Shown in pieces: positions 17,700 through 26,052 of a stretch of 64,000 nt of DNA. This DNA is from Arthrobacter sp. YN (GTDB taxonomy: Bacteria; Actinomycetota; Actinomycetes; Actinomycetales; Micrococcaceae). Under the pieces are notes generated by a model, which had not been told where the DNA came from, searched no databases, and was given only the letters and a program-made list of their open reading frames with translations. Location: contig NZ_CP022436.1 of the NCBI RefSeq assembly GCF_002224285.1, forward strand, positions 2,294,001 through 2,358,000, in the 5' to 3' direction. Each line of letters starts with the position of its first letter. Within the stretch, counting starts at the first letter, position 1. The position numbers and the translations under genes were made by a program.

Positions 17700-18730
17700 A
17701 CGGCGCCACACAGCAAACCCGGGCGGCGCTTGTCGCGGTAGCAACTGCAGTCTCCTTCGCAGTGACAGGGTGCACAACGGCAGGCCCGTTGGAACCACCC
17801 TCTGTCGCGGCGCGGCACGCACCGTCTCAAGAAACCGCAGATGACCCCATTCGAGTCACGCCCGTCCACCAATCCACCGGAATGACACTGCTGGAAGGCC
17901 CCACGCTCGGACCCAACGGAGACCTGTACCTCGTTGACGTCACAGCCCCGCCAGGAGCCCCGAAAGTCATGGCGATCGACATGGAGTCCCGCGAACAGCG
18001 AACAATATACACAGATGACACGAGCGCCTTCACATCCGCTCAATTCAGCCCCCTCGATGGTCGGCTGTATCTAACGGACTTCCACGGTTCCGTCTTGAGT
18101 GTCACTCCGGACGGCGGAGATCCAAGGGTTTTCTTCTCCGGACCGGTAGCCGGAAAGACAATGAACCCGGACGACATCAGTTTCGACGAAGCAGGCAACC
18201 TCTATATCACCGACACGACCGGGGCACAGGACCCATACTGGAAACCGCAGGGACGCTTGGTGCAAATTGACGGCCACACCGCTGAAGCAACCGTGCTGGC
18301 CCACGGCCTGCCTGCCCCCAACGGACTCGCGTTTACACCCGGCTTTGATGGGCTATGGGTCAGCCACAACACAGCCAACAGAATCGATTACGTCCGTTTA
18401 AGCGAGAATGGTCTTGAGGTTAAGACCGCACATCCGGCCATCCACCTCAGTGCGGGCATCGGCCAAGTCGACTCCTTGGCCGTAGACGCCGACGGAAACC
18501 TATACGCAGGATTCCACAATCAGGCAGCGGTCCTCGTTTATGACCCGACCGGCAAGCACATCTCCACAATCTCCGTCCCCTCGGAGGGTCACCGACCATC
18601 GTCGGCGACGAACATCGCCATCGCACCGGGGACCACTGATGCCTACATGACATTAAGTGGCGAAGAAGGTGGCAGGGTCTATAAGTTTCGTGCTCTCGCA
18701 AAGGGGATACGCCAGTCAAACGGAGGTTAG
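17696..18730 (+). CDS. Exported SMP-30/gluconolactonase-like beta-propeller lipoprotein
   Basis: About 344 residues. The GTG at 17696 overlaps the monooxygenase stop (GTGA). The N-terminus is a lipoprotein signal peptide ending in a lipobox-like AVTGC. The mature part is a six-bladed propeller of the SMP-30/LRE type: LEGPTLGPNGDLYLVD, NPDDISFDEAGNLYITD, GLPAPNGLAFTPG, VDSLAVDADGNLYAGF. Family members hydrolyse lactones or organophosphates with a metal centre. Coupling to the BVMO suggests lactone hydrolysis, but a surface-anchored position would separate it from a cytoplasmic monooxygenase, which is odd. It may instead act on extracellular substrate or serve as a binding protein. Confidence 0.82.
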   Translation: MNGATQQTRAALVAVATAVSFAVTGCTTAGPLEPPSVAARHAPSQETADDPIRVTPVHQSTGMTLLEGPTLGPNGDLYLVDVTAPPGAPKVMAIDMESREQRTIYTDDTSAFTSAQFSPLDGRLYLTDFHGSVLSVTPDGGDPRVFFSGPVAGKTMNPDDISFDEAGNLYITDTTGAQDPYWKPQGRLVQIDGHTAEATVLAHGLPAPNGLAFTPGFDGLWVSHNTANRIDYVRLSENGLEVKTAHPAIHLSAGIGQVDSLAVDADGNLYAGFHNQAAVLVYDPTGKHISTISVPSEGHRPSSATNIAIAPGTTDAYMTLSGEEGGRVYKFRALAKGIRQSNGG

Positions 18731-19031
18731 GACGACGGATACGTAAGGCCACATCAGAAAGGCCTCCTACTCAATAACCTGTTCGTTGAGCTCTAATGCT
18801 CGACCGGAAAGGAATTCGCCTCGCGAGCAGAATCAAAGAATGCCCGATCCGGGCGGTGCGCGCCATTCCTTGCCCTTTGTGGAACCTGCTCTCCTACTTT
18901 TCTCTCCACCATCCGAAACTCTCGCGCAGGCGGGGAAACTAGCGTAGCGTCGATTGGAGAATTGGTGGCGATGGCCACACCTGACCACGGAGCCAGGGCA
19001 GGTCGGCGTCGATCTCTTTGAGGGGGCCGGG
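18731..19031. other. Intergenic stretch with no recognised gene
   Basis: About 300 bases between the lipoprotein gene and the debranching-enzyme gene. I see no protein similarity and no strong hairpin; it should contain the promoter of the downstream gene. The open frames across it look like coincidental overlaps. Confidence 0.5.
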
Positions 19032-21185
19032 ATGGCTGGGTGGAACTCTGACACTGCTGCCGGGCCAGTGGGGTCGGGGACCCTCACCTTGGTGGAGGGC
19101 TCATCCTTTTGTATTTCAATGGCGAATGGGGACATCCATCCGGAGATTCCGCATGGGGTTTTCTTCGAGGACACGCGTATCCTTTCCGGCTGGAGGTTGA
19201 CCGTCAACGGTGAGCCGTTGGAGCCTCTGGCCGCGAAGGCGAAGGAGCCGTACAGGGGGCTTTTCGTCGGCCGTGTACCGCGCTCAGACGAGTACGCGGA
19301 CAGCCCGCTGATCGTCGAACGTTTACGTGAGGTAGCTTCGGGAATTCTTGAGGGGATCACGGTCCGTAACTACTCCAGTGAGGCTACGGAGTGTGCGGTT
19401 GCCCTGGGAGTCGAAGCGGATTTCGCTGACCTTTTTGAGGTGAAGGAAGCACGGATCCAGCGTCGTTGGGATGAGTCTCGCGAAGCGTACGGCGAATCGC
19501 TAACCATCCGGGCCGTCTGGCAGGGCGTCAGGAAGGGCGTCGTTATCGAGGCCCCCGGTGCGGACGTCGCGCCGGAGTCGGTGACATACCGCATAATTGT
19601 CCCGGCACACGGAGAATGGAGCACGACTTTAAGAGTGATGCCTGCCGTTGACGGAACCGGTCCCGTGGTTCCTTTCGTACATCCTGACGAGGGCGAAATG
19701 TCTCCGCGCGACCTGCGCCGGCAGGAGTGGGTCTCGGAGATTCCGGTGCTGCACATAGGTAACCAGGCTGTTGAGCGGACCGTACATCGCAGTTATGACG
19801 ATCTGGGCGCGCTTCGTATTGAGGATCCTGCCCATCCTGACCGGATCGTGGTGGCCGCGGGTGCGCCATGGTTCATGGCGCTGTTCGGGAGGGACTCGCT
19901 ATGGGCTTCCCTGATGGCGCTTCCGGTGGATCCGTCCCTTGCCCTTGGCACGTTGCAGACGCTTGCCGACCGCCAGGGCAGGGTGGTGGATGTGACGAGT
20001 GAGGAGGAGCCGGGCAAGATCCTGCACGAAGTCAGGCTTGGCGTCTCCAGCGGCTTGGCGCTGGGCGGAAAGTCTGCGTACTACGGAAGTGTCGATGCAA
20101 CGCCTTTGTTTGTGTCCGTGCTTGGGGAAGTCAGCCGCTGGGGCTTTGCGTCGGAGACCATCACGTCTCTGCTGCCACATGCGGACCGCGCGCTGGACTG
20201 GATCCGGGACTACGGGGACCGCGACGGTGACGGTTTTGTTGAGTATGAGCGCCTCAACGACAGGGGACTGATCAACCAGGGCTGGAAAGATTCCTGGGAC
20301 GGCGTCAATTTTGCCGACGGCACGTTGGCGGAACCGCCGATTGCGTTGTGCGAGGTCCAGGCGTACGTGTACGACGCCTACATGGTGCGCGCCTGGATGG
20401 CCTACGACGCCGGTGAGCTGGACCTGGCGGCCGAGTGTCGTGAGCGGGGTGCTCGGCTGAAAAAGCAGTTCAATGAGCAGTTCTGGCTTCCTGACCGCGG
20501 CTACTATGCCATCGCCTTGGACGGTAAGAAGCGGCCGGTGGATGCGTGCGCATCCAACATGGGGCATTGCCTGTTTTTCGGCATTGTGGATGAGGACAAG
20601 GCGCCGCTGGTGGTTGAACGGCTGATGTCCCCGGAGATGTTCAGTGGCTGGGGGGTGAGGACTTTGGCCAGCGACATGGGCGCCTACAACCCTGCCAGCT
20701 ACCACAACGGGTCGGTCTGGCCGCATGACAATGCGATCCTTGCCGCCGGGCTGATGCGTTACGGGTTCGTAGAGCAGGCGCAGCGGATCTCTACAGCCCT
20801 GTTCGAGGCCGCCGCTTATTCGGAGGGACGGCTGCCCGAATTGTTCTGCGGTTTCAGTCGAGAACACTACGATGAACCGGTGCCGTACCCAACGGCGTGT
20901 TCACCGCAGGCTTGGGCAGCAACAACGCCGATCATGCTGGGGAAGACACTCCTGAGGTATGACGTCCACGTTGCACGCGGCGGTGTATGGATGGACCCGG
21001 TGGTGCCCGGGTCTTACGGCGCTGTGCACATCGCCAACGCGCCCGTGGGCGGCGGGCGGGTCACTATCGACGTCTCTGCTACCACCGCAAGCATTCAGGG
21101 GCTGCCCGAGGGTATCGTGTTCCACCGCGGGACTCGCCCGTCGCTGGCAGATCTGGTGGAACAGGCTTGGCATGGTGGCAAATAG
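19032..21185 (+). CDS. Glycogen-debranching-type amylo-alpha-1,6-glucosidase family protein
   Basis: About 717 residues starting at the ATG at 19032 (GAGGGGG upstream). Residues 15-205 form the N-terminal beta domain of bacterial debranching-like proteins (GTLTLVEGSSFCISMANGD, GVFFEDTRILSGW). The alpha/alpha-barrel from about 240 carries GRDSL at 286-290, QGWKDSWDG near 416 and SYHNGSVWPHD at 556-566, all conserved in the GDE_C/GH15-like clan. No signal peptide. Family members cleave alpha-1,6 branches or other alpha-glucosides; many in actinobacteria are uncharacterised. It is a single transcription unit convergent with catC and may simply flank the catabolic island. Confidence 0.85.
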   Translation: MAGWNSDTAAGPVGSGTLTLVEGSSFCISMANGDIHPEIPHGVFFEDTRILSGWRLTVNGEPLEPLAAKAKEPYRGLFVGRVPRSDEYADSPLIVERLREVASGILEGITVRNYSSEATECAVALGVEADFADLFEVKEARIQRRWDESREAYGESLTIRAVWQGVRKGVVIEAPGADVAPESVTYRIIVPAHGEWSTTLRVMPAVDGTGPVVPFVHPDEGEMSPRDLRRQEWVSEIPVLHIGNQAVERTVHRSYDDLGALRIEDPAHPDRIVVAAGAPWFMALFGRDSLWASLMALPVDPSLALGTLQTLADRQGRVVDVTSEEEPGKILHEVRLGVSSGLALGGKSAYYGSVDATPLFVSVLGEVSRWGFASETITSLLPHADRALDWIRDYGDRDGDGFVEYERLNDRGLINQGWKDSWDGVNFADGTLAEPPIALCEVQAYVYDAYMVRAWMAYDAGELDLAAECRERGARLKKQFNEQFWLPDRGYYAIALDGKKRPVDACASNMGHCLFFGIVDEDKAPLVVERLMSPEMFSGWGVRTLASDMGAYNPASYHNGSVWPHDNAILAAGLMRYGFVEQAQRISTALFEAAAYSEGRLPELFCGFSREHYDEPVPYPTACSPQAWAATTPIMLGKTLLRYDVHVARGGVWMDPVVPGSYGAVHIANAPVGGGRVTIDVSATTASIQGLPEGIVFHRGTRPSLADLVEQAWHGGK

Positions 21186-21214
21186 CGAAAAAGCTACTGC
21201 TCGCGCTGGTTTCT

Positions 21215-21493
21215 TCAGCGCATGGAGTTCGGATGCTTGGCCAAGGGTGTGATCTTGATTTTCATGTACGGGTACATCGGGAAGCCGCTGAGGATGTTGT
21301 GTAATTCATCGTTGGAAGCGACATCGAATATCGAGTAATTCGCGTACTCGCCAACCACCCGCCAAATGGAGGCCAGACGGCCTTCCTTTTGAAGGGTCTG
21401 GGAATACTCCTTCTCCAGCGTCTGCGCGCGGCTGACGTCCTCAGGGGAAAGGTGCGTTGGGAATTGCACGTCCATGCGGGCCAAAAACAACAT
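21215..21493 (-). CDS. catC: Muconolactone delta-isomerase
   Basis: A 92-residue protein of normal CatC length. It begins MLFLARMDVQFPTHLSPED, and contains GRLASIWRVVGEYANYSIFDV and LHNILSGFPMYPYMKIKITPL, all hallmark CatC segments. It converts (+)-muconolactone to beta-ketoadipate enol-lactone, the third step of the catechol ortho-cleavage route, in the cytoplasm as a homodecamer in characterised relatives. It is the last gene of the minus catA-catB-catC group, 22 bp after catB. The genes for the later pca steps are not in this window. Confidence 0.95.
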   Translation of the reverse strand: MLFLARMDVQFPTHLSPEDVSRAQTLEKEYSQTLQKEGRLASIWRVVGEYANYSIFDVASNDELHNILSGFPMYPYMKIKITPLAKHPNSMR

Positions 21494-21515
21494 CTGATAC
21501 TCCTTGGTGGTCTAT

Positions 21516-22616
21516 CTAGGACAGTCGGTACGCCGCGAGTTTTTCCTCGTCGATCTCCGCTCCGACCCCCGGCAGATCGCGCACGGAGATCGTGCCGTCG
21601 ATGATCCGGAGCGGATCAGCGAGCAGGTCATCGGCCATATCGAGGAAATTCGACAGTTCCCCTGCCCGGCGGCTTGTTGCCTCATGTGCGGCGCCGAAGG
21701 TGACGGTGGCAAGCGAGCCGATCTGGGTGTCGATCTGGTTGCCCATGGTCACATCCACACCAAGTCCGGTGCACAGGCCCAGGATTTCAGTGGCTTCTGT
21801 GAAGCCTGACCGGGCAGTCTTGATGCAGATGGCATTGCAGCCGCCGGAGAGCAGCTCCCGGGACACGTCTCCAGCCGTTGGGACGGACTCATCACCCACC
21901 ACCGGGATCGGCGACTTCTCCACCAGACGACGGCGGCTCAGTGCTTCCTTGGCATCACAGGGTTCCTCGAGCATGGTCAGCCCAAGCCCCTCGGTCCGCC
22001 GGAGTACCTCAAGTGCTTCGTTCGCGGTCCAGCCGCGGTTAGCGTCCAGATACAGTTCCACATCGTCACCGAGCCCCTCGCGCAGCACCCGGCAGGCGTC
22101 GACATCCAATGCCAGCGGCCGCCGGCCGACTTTCAGCTTGAAGGTCGTAATGCCGTATTCCTCGCCGAAGCGCAGTGCCTCGTCCAGGAGTTCCTGAGCT
22201 GGCCGGAAGCCGAGCATGTGGCTGACCCGCATGCGGTTGGTATACCCACCCAGAAGTTTGTGCACCGGAGTGCCGAGTGTCTTGCCGATGGCGTCCCACA
22301 CTGCAATGTCTACTGCACCCTTTGCCACCTGGTTGTGAATGGTCCGACGGAGCACAACATGGATCCGCTCCCGGTCGAAAATCTCGAGACCGGTCAGCTG
22401 CGGCGCGAAGGTCTTCTCAATGATCGTCCGGATGGACTCTTGTGTCTCACCGTACGTGTACGGACGGGGCGGAGCATCTGCCACTCCCACGACGCCGTCG
22501 TCGGTGTATACGCGCACCAGAACGTGGTCAGCATTTGCCACCTCGCCGCTGGCGAATTTCAGGGGGTGCGTGTACGGGATGGAGTACGGGGTGACTTCGA
22601 TCCGCTCGATCTTCAA
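21516..22616 (-). CDS. catB: Muconate cycloisomerase
   Basis: About 366 residues of the enolase superfamily. The TTG at 22616 follows AAAGGAA with good spacing; the longer frame to 22718 includes the upstream terminator and is not credible. The KxK motif is K160/K162, metal ligands are D191, E217 and D242, and the second catalytic lysine is K266 in ICIKTA. It turns cis,cis-muconate into (+)-muconolactone between CatA and CatC. A 13-bp hairpin between catA and catB suggests that catB and catC are expressed below catA. Confidence 0.95.
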   Translation of the reverse strand: MKIERIEVTPYSIPYTHPLKFASGEVANADHVLVRVYTDDGVVGVADAPPRPYTYGETQESIRTIIEKTFAPQLTGLEIFDRERIHVVLRRTIHNQVAKGAVDIAVWDAIGKTLGTPVHKLLGGYTNRMRVSHMLGFRPAQELLDEALRFGEEYGITTFKLKVGRRPLALDVDACRVLREGLGDDVELYLDANRGWTANEALEVLRRTEGLGLTMLEEPCDAKEALSRRRLVEKSPIPVVGDESVPTAGDVSRELLSGGCNAICIKTARSGFTEATEILGLCTGLGVDVTMGNQIDTQIGSLATVTFGAAHEATSRRAGELSNFLDMADDLLADPLRIIDGTISVRDLPGVGAEIDEEKLAAYRLS

Positions 22617-22668
22617 CGGCTCGGTTCCTTTCGAATGTGCCAGGCAGTCCGGTGCTGCCGGGAAGAAC

Positions 22669-22699
22669 GGTGCCCCAGGGCTCATTGCCCTGGGGCACC
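22669..22699 (-). terminator. Strong hairpin between catA and catB
   Basis: GGTGCCCCAGGGC (22669-22681) pairs perfectly with GCCCTGGGGCACC (22687-22699) around TCATT, between the catA stop and catB start. It probably attenuates transcription or stabilises catA mRNA. Confidence 0.75.
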
Positions 22700-22741
22700 T
22701 ATTGGACGGAAAACACAAACCCGACCATGTCAGGGAAGCTC

Positions 22742-23626
22742 CTACTTGGACTGTCCCACTTTGGCGAGGACGTATTCATATGAGGCTTCTTCGCCGGCAG
22801 CGCCGTCTGTACGCGGAGTGGTGTTGAGCATCAGCTCCGGCTTGACTGCCGACGCAATGTCGTCCGCATTGTGAGGGTCACCGGGGAAGTAGAGCTGCTG
22901 GGTTACGGACTGATAGCCGGGAGCTGAGACCTTGATGTGAATGTGTGCCGGGCGCCAGGCATGCCAGCCCGCGGCGTTGATCAGCTGTCCGCAGGCTCCG
23001 TCCGTGGGAATCTGGTAGGGAGCCGGGCGCATGGTGTGGAGGACGAAGCGTCCATTGCTGTCGGCCTGCACGTTGGCTCGGAAGAGCCACTCAGGCAGGC
23101 CGGGGGCGTATTGGGAGTAAAAACCGGCCGCATCGGCGTGCCAGATCTCCATTTGGGCCCCCTGAATGGGATTGCCGTCGGTGTCAGCAAACCGTCCGCT
23201 GAATTTCAGCGGAGTGCCAGCCTCGCCCTCACGCATTTCAACAGTGGCTGGGGATTCAAGCACGGGTGAGTTCGGGACGTAATAGGGGCCCTCGATAGTG
23301 CCCTTGGTGCCGGGCCGGTCCTGGGAGTTGACGTCCTCCACGGTGTGCTCTAGCCAAACGTCGAGGAATAGCGGCCATTCGCCGTCGTTGCCCACCTTGA
23401 TCAGCCAGGCTTTTAGGGCGTTGTACTCCTCGTAGGTGACTTCGTGTTCGACGACGATGTCGTTGGCCGCTTTGATGAGGGCGCCGGCGAGGAGGCTTAC
23501 GCGCTCCTTGGGAATCCCCGTTCCCTTGAGCTTTCCCGAGGCGGCGAAGCGCTCGGTCGCCTTCGACCCAGCCTCCACAGCGGTACCCTGATTTTCCTGG
23601 CGGGTGTCCAGTTGATTCTCAGTCAT
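22742..23626 (-). CDS. catA: Catechol 1,2-dioxygenase
   Basis: About 294 residues, an intradiol ring-cleavage dioxygenase that opens catechol to cis,cis-muconate using Fe(III). The four iron ligands are visible: Y116 in GPYYVP, Y204 in APYQIPTDG, and H228 and H230 in RPAHIHI. The N-terminal linker-dimerisation helix region covers about 25-105. The ATG at 23626 has GGAG eight bases upstream; the open frame to 23767 runs into the shared promoter. It is divergent from benA, so catechol made by BenABCD meets its cleavage enzyme in one island. Confidence 0.96.
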   Translation of the reverse strand: MTENQLDTRQENQGTAVEAGSKATERFAASGKLKGTGIPKERVSLLAGALIKAANDIVVEHEVTYEEYNALKAWLIKVGNDGEWPLFLDVWLEHTVEDVNSQDRPGTKGTIEGPYYVPNSPVLESPATVEMREGEAGTPLKFSGRFADTDGNPIQGAQMEIWHADAAGFYSQYAPGLPEWLFRANVQADSNGRFVLHTMRPAPYQIPTDGACGQLINAAGWHAWRPAHIHIKVSAPGYQSVTQQLYFPGDPHNADDIASAVKPELMLNTTPRTDGAAGEEASYEYVLAKVGQSK

Positions 23627-23785
23627 AGTGATCTCCACACTCCTCGATGCATCGGGAACGGGAAATGAGCCCGTTTCCGGAACGCGCCGGCCGCAGGCTG
23701 TGCACCTGCAGGTTCGCCGACCTCGTGACGTTGATCCAATGCTAGTGAGCCTATAAGGACGAAACAAGGACTAATTTGGCGCCCA

Positions 23786-23833
23786 TTATGTAATCATCTC
23801 TACATAAAAGAACCCTTGGTCCTTACTAGGGTT
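23786..23833. promoter_or_regulatory. Two inverted repeats in the catA-benA divergent promoter
   Basis: TTATGTA (23786-23792) and TACATAA (23801-23807) form a 7-8-7 inverted repeat, followed by AACCCT (23811-23816) with AGGGTT (23828-23833). They lie in the 335-bp gap between catA and benA. Candidate binding proteins are the LAL activator at 28462 and the LysR protein at 31387. Confidence 0.5.
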
Positions 23834-23961
23834 TTGCCTGATGTGAGTGGCATCACCTTGCGGCAGGCTTGGTGGGACACTTTCATTCGCCCGAGGGGTT
23901 TAGGCGGGGTCGCACAGTCGCTGGCCGCCCACCTTCACCCTCTCCAAAGAAGGAGCACACC

Positions 23962-25344
23962 ATGACCGAGAATCTGACTCGTGTCCGTGAAGTCCTGGCT
24001 GACGCCGTCGTTGACGATCGAGAGAACGGCGTTATCCGGGCGAAGCGTGAGATCTTCACGGACCAGGACATCTTTGAACTGGAGATGAAGCACATCTTTG
24101 AGGGCAACTGGGTTTACCTTGCCCATGAGTCGCAGATCCCCAACGTGGGGGACTACTTCACCACTTACATCGGCCGGACTCCCGTTGTCCTGACCCGGGA
24201 TAAGGATGAGAAGATCAACTGCATTGTCAATGCCTGCTCCCACCGCGGCGCCATGCTGTGCCGGCGCAAGACAGACAACAGGACAACGTTCACGTGTCCC
24301 TTCCACGGCTGGACCTTCAAGAACTCGGGGGAGCTGCTGAAGGTTAAAGACTCCCGGAATGCCGGTTACCCGGAGACCTTCAACAAGGAGGGCTCACACG
24401 ACCTCACCAAGGTAGCCCGTTTCGATTCATACCGCGGCTTCCTCTTCGGCTCGTTGAATGCTGACGTCCTGCCCTTGGAAGAACACCTTGGTGACGCCAC
24501 GAAGGTCATCGATTCGATTGTGGACCAGTCCCCGGACGGGCTTGAGGTCCTCCGCGGGTCGTCCACCTATACCTACGACGGCAACTGGAAGGTTCAAGCG
24601 GAGAACGGCGCCGACGGCTACCACGTGACCGCCGTGCACTGGAACTACGCGGCGACAACCGCCCGCCGAAGTGCTGGCGACTCCGCCAACACGACCAAGG
24701 CCATGGATGCCGGCAAATGGGGCAAGGTTAAAGGCGGCTTCTATTCATACAACCATGGGCACCTGTTGCTGTGGCAGGAGTGGACCAACCCCGAGGACCG
24801 CCCGTTATGGGACCGCCGCGACGAGCTCGTCCAGAAGTACGGCGAGGAGATGGCAAACTTCATGATCAACATCTCGCGTAACCTCTGCCTGTACCCGAAC
24901 GTGTACATCATGGACCAGTTCTCTTCGCAGATCCGTCACTTCCGTCCTATTTCCGCTGATCAGACCGAAGTGACGATCTACTGCATCGCACCGAAGGGGG
25001 AGTCGCAAGAGAACCGGTCGAAGCGAATCCGCCAATATGAGGACTTCTTTAATGCGACTGGCATGGCCACTCCGGATGACCTCGAAGAGTTCCGTTCCTG
25101 CAACAAGACGTATTGGGCCACTTCGGCGCCGTGGAATGATATGACGCGCGGCTCCACCCACGAGATTGCCGGTCCCGACGAGCAGGCCACAGCGCTGGGC
25201 ATGTCGCGGGTGATCGCCTCGGGTGTACGCACCGAAGACGAAGGGCTCTACCCGATCCAGCACGGGTACTGGAAGGAAGTAATGGACAAGGCCCTCGCCG
25301 ACGCGGAAGCCGTTGCCCAGGAATCCTTGCCGGTCACGGCGTAA
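23962..25344 (+). CDS. benA: Benzoate 1,2-dioxygenase, large (alpha) subunit
   Basis: About 460 residues. The Rieske [2Fe-2S] ligands are C92, H94, C112 and H115 (CSHRG and CPFHGW). The mononuclear iron site uses H221 and H226 in [12 protein letters not shown], with a downstream acidic residue. Start: ATG 23962 with AGAAGGAG upstream; the longer frame to 23869 is unlikely. With BenB it forms the oxygenase that cis-dihydroxylates benzoate to the 1,6-dihydrodiol carboxylate, electrons coming from BenC. First gene of benABCD. Confidence 0.95.
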   Translation: MTENLTRVREVLADAVVDDRENGVIRAKREIFTDQDIFELEMKHIFEGNWVYLAHESQIPNVGDYFTTYIGRTPVVLTRDKDEKINCIVNACSHRGAMLCRRKTDNRTTFTCPFHGWTFKNSGELLKVKDSRNAGYPETFNKEGSHDLTKVARFDSYRGFLFGSLNADVLPLEEHLGDATKVIDSIVDQSPDGLEVLRGSSTYTYDGNWKVQAENGADGYHVTAVHWNYAATTARRSAGDSANTTKAMDAGKWGKVKGGFYSYNHGHLLLWQEWTNPEDRPLWDRRDELVQKYGEEMANFMINISRNLCLYPNVYIMDQFSSQIRHFRPISADQTEVTIYCIAPKGESQENRSKRIRQYEDFFNATGMATPDDLEEFRSCNKTYWATSAPWNDMTRGSTHEIAGPDEQATALGMSRVIASGVRTEDEGLYPIQHGYWKEVMDKALADAEAVAQESLPVTA

Positions 25345-25382
25345 TCGAAACGTCCGATCAAGACAGAGAGTGCTGAAAACCC

Positions 25383-25919
25383 ATGGCCAACCTCATTAAC
25401 TCCGTGACCGCGCTCAAGAGTGCCGATGAAATCGCAACCCTTGAGACAGTCCGCGCCTTCCTTTACCGCGAAGCCCGGCTACTGGATGACCGCCAGTTCG
25501 ACCAGTGGCTCGAGTGCTACCACCCGGACTCCGAGTACTGGATGCCGGCGTGGGACGTCGACGACCGGCTCACGGTAGACCCCCAGAACGAGATCTCGCT
25601 CATCTATTACGACAACCGTGGAGGCATCGAGGACCGGGTTTTCCGGATCAAGACGGACCGCTCCTCCGCTACCTCGCTCCCGGAACCGCGCACCGGGCAC
25701 AACATCACCGACGTTGAAGTCCTGGAGCACGACGGCGGCCAGGTCAAGGTGCGCTTTAACTGGTTCACCCTGTACTTCCGGTACAACACCACCGATACCT
25801 ATTTCGGCACGAGCTTCTACACAATCGACCTCTCCGGCGAGCAGCCGGTGATCCTGAAAAAGAAGGTTGTACTGAAGAACGACTACATCCACCACGTGGT
25901 GGATGTCTACATGATCTGA
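25383..25919 (+). CDS. benB: Benzoate 1,2-dioxygenase, small (beta) subunit
   Basis: A 178-residue ring-hydroxylating dioxygenase beta subunit with the NTF2-like cone fold. ETVRAFLYREARLLDDRQFDQWLECYHPDSEYWMPAW is the typical start, and the C-terminus LKKKVVLKNDYIHHVVDVYMI is highly typical of BenB/XylY. It has a structural role in the alpha3-beta3 oxygenase. It starts 38 bp after benA, and 133 bp separate it from benC. Confidence 0.94.
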   Translation: MANLINSVTALKSADEIATLETVRAFLYREARLLDDRQFDQWLECYHPDSEYWMPAWDVDDRLTVDPQNEISLIYYDNRGGIEDRVFRIKTDRSSATSLPEPRTGHNITDVEVLEHDGGQVKVRFNWFTLYFRYNTTDTYFGTSFYTIDLSGEQPVILKKKVVLKNDYIHHVVDVYMI

Positions 25920-26052
25920 CGGCGCCCCAGCACGCGTACAGCTCGGCCGCAGCAGCGCCGCCAGGAGCGGCCCGCTGCCAGATCTGCTCGCAAGAGATAA
26001 CCGCACTAACTTTCGGGGGTCGCGAGGATGCGATCCCCAACCAGGAGGAATC

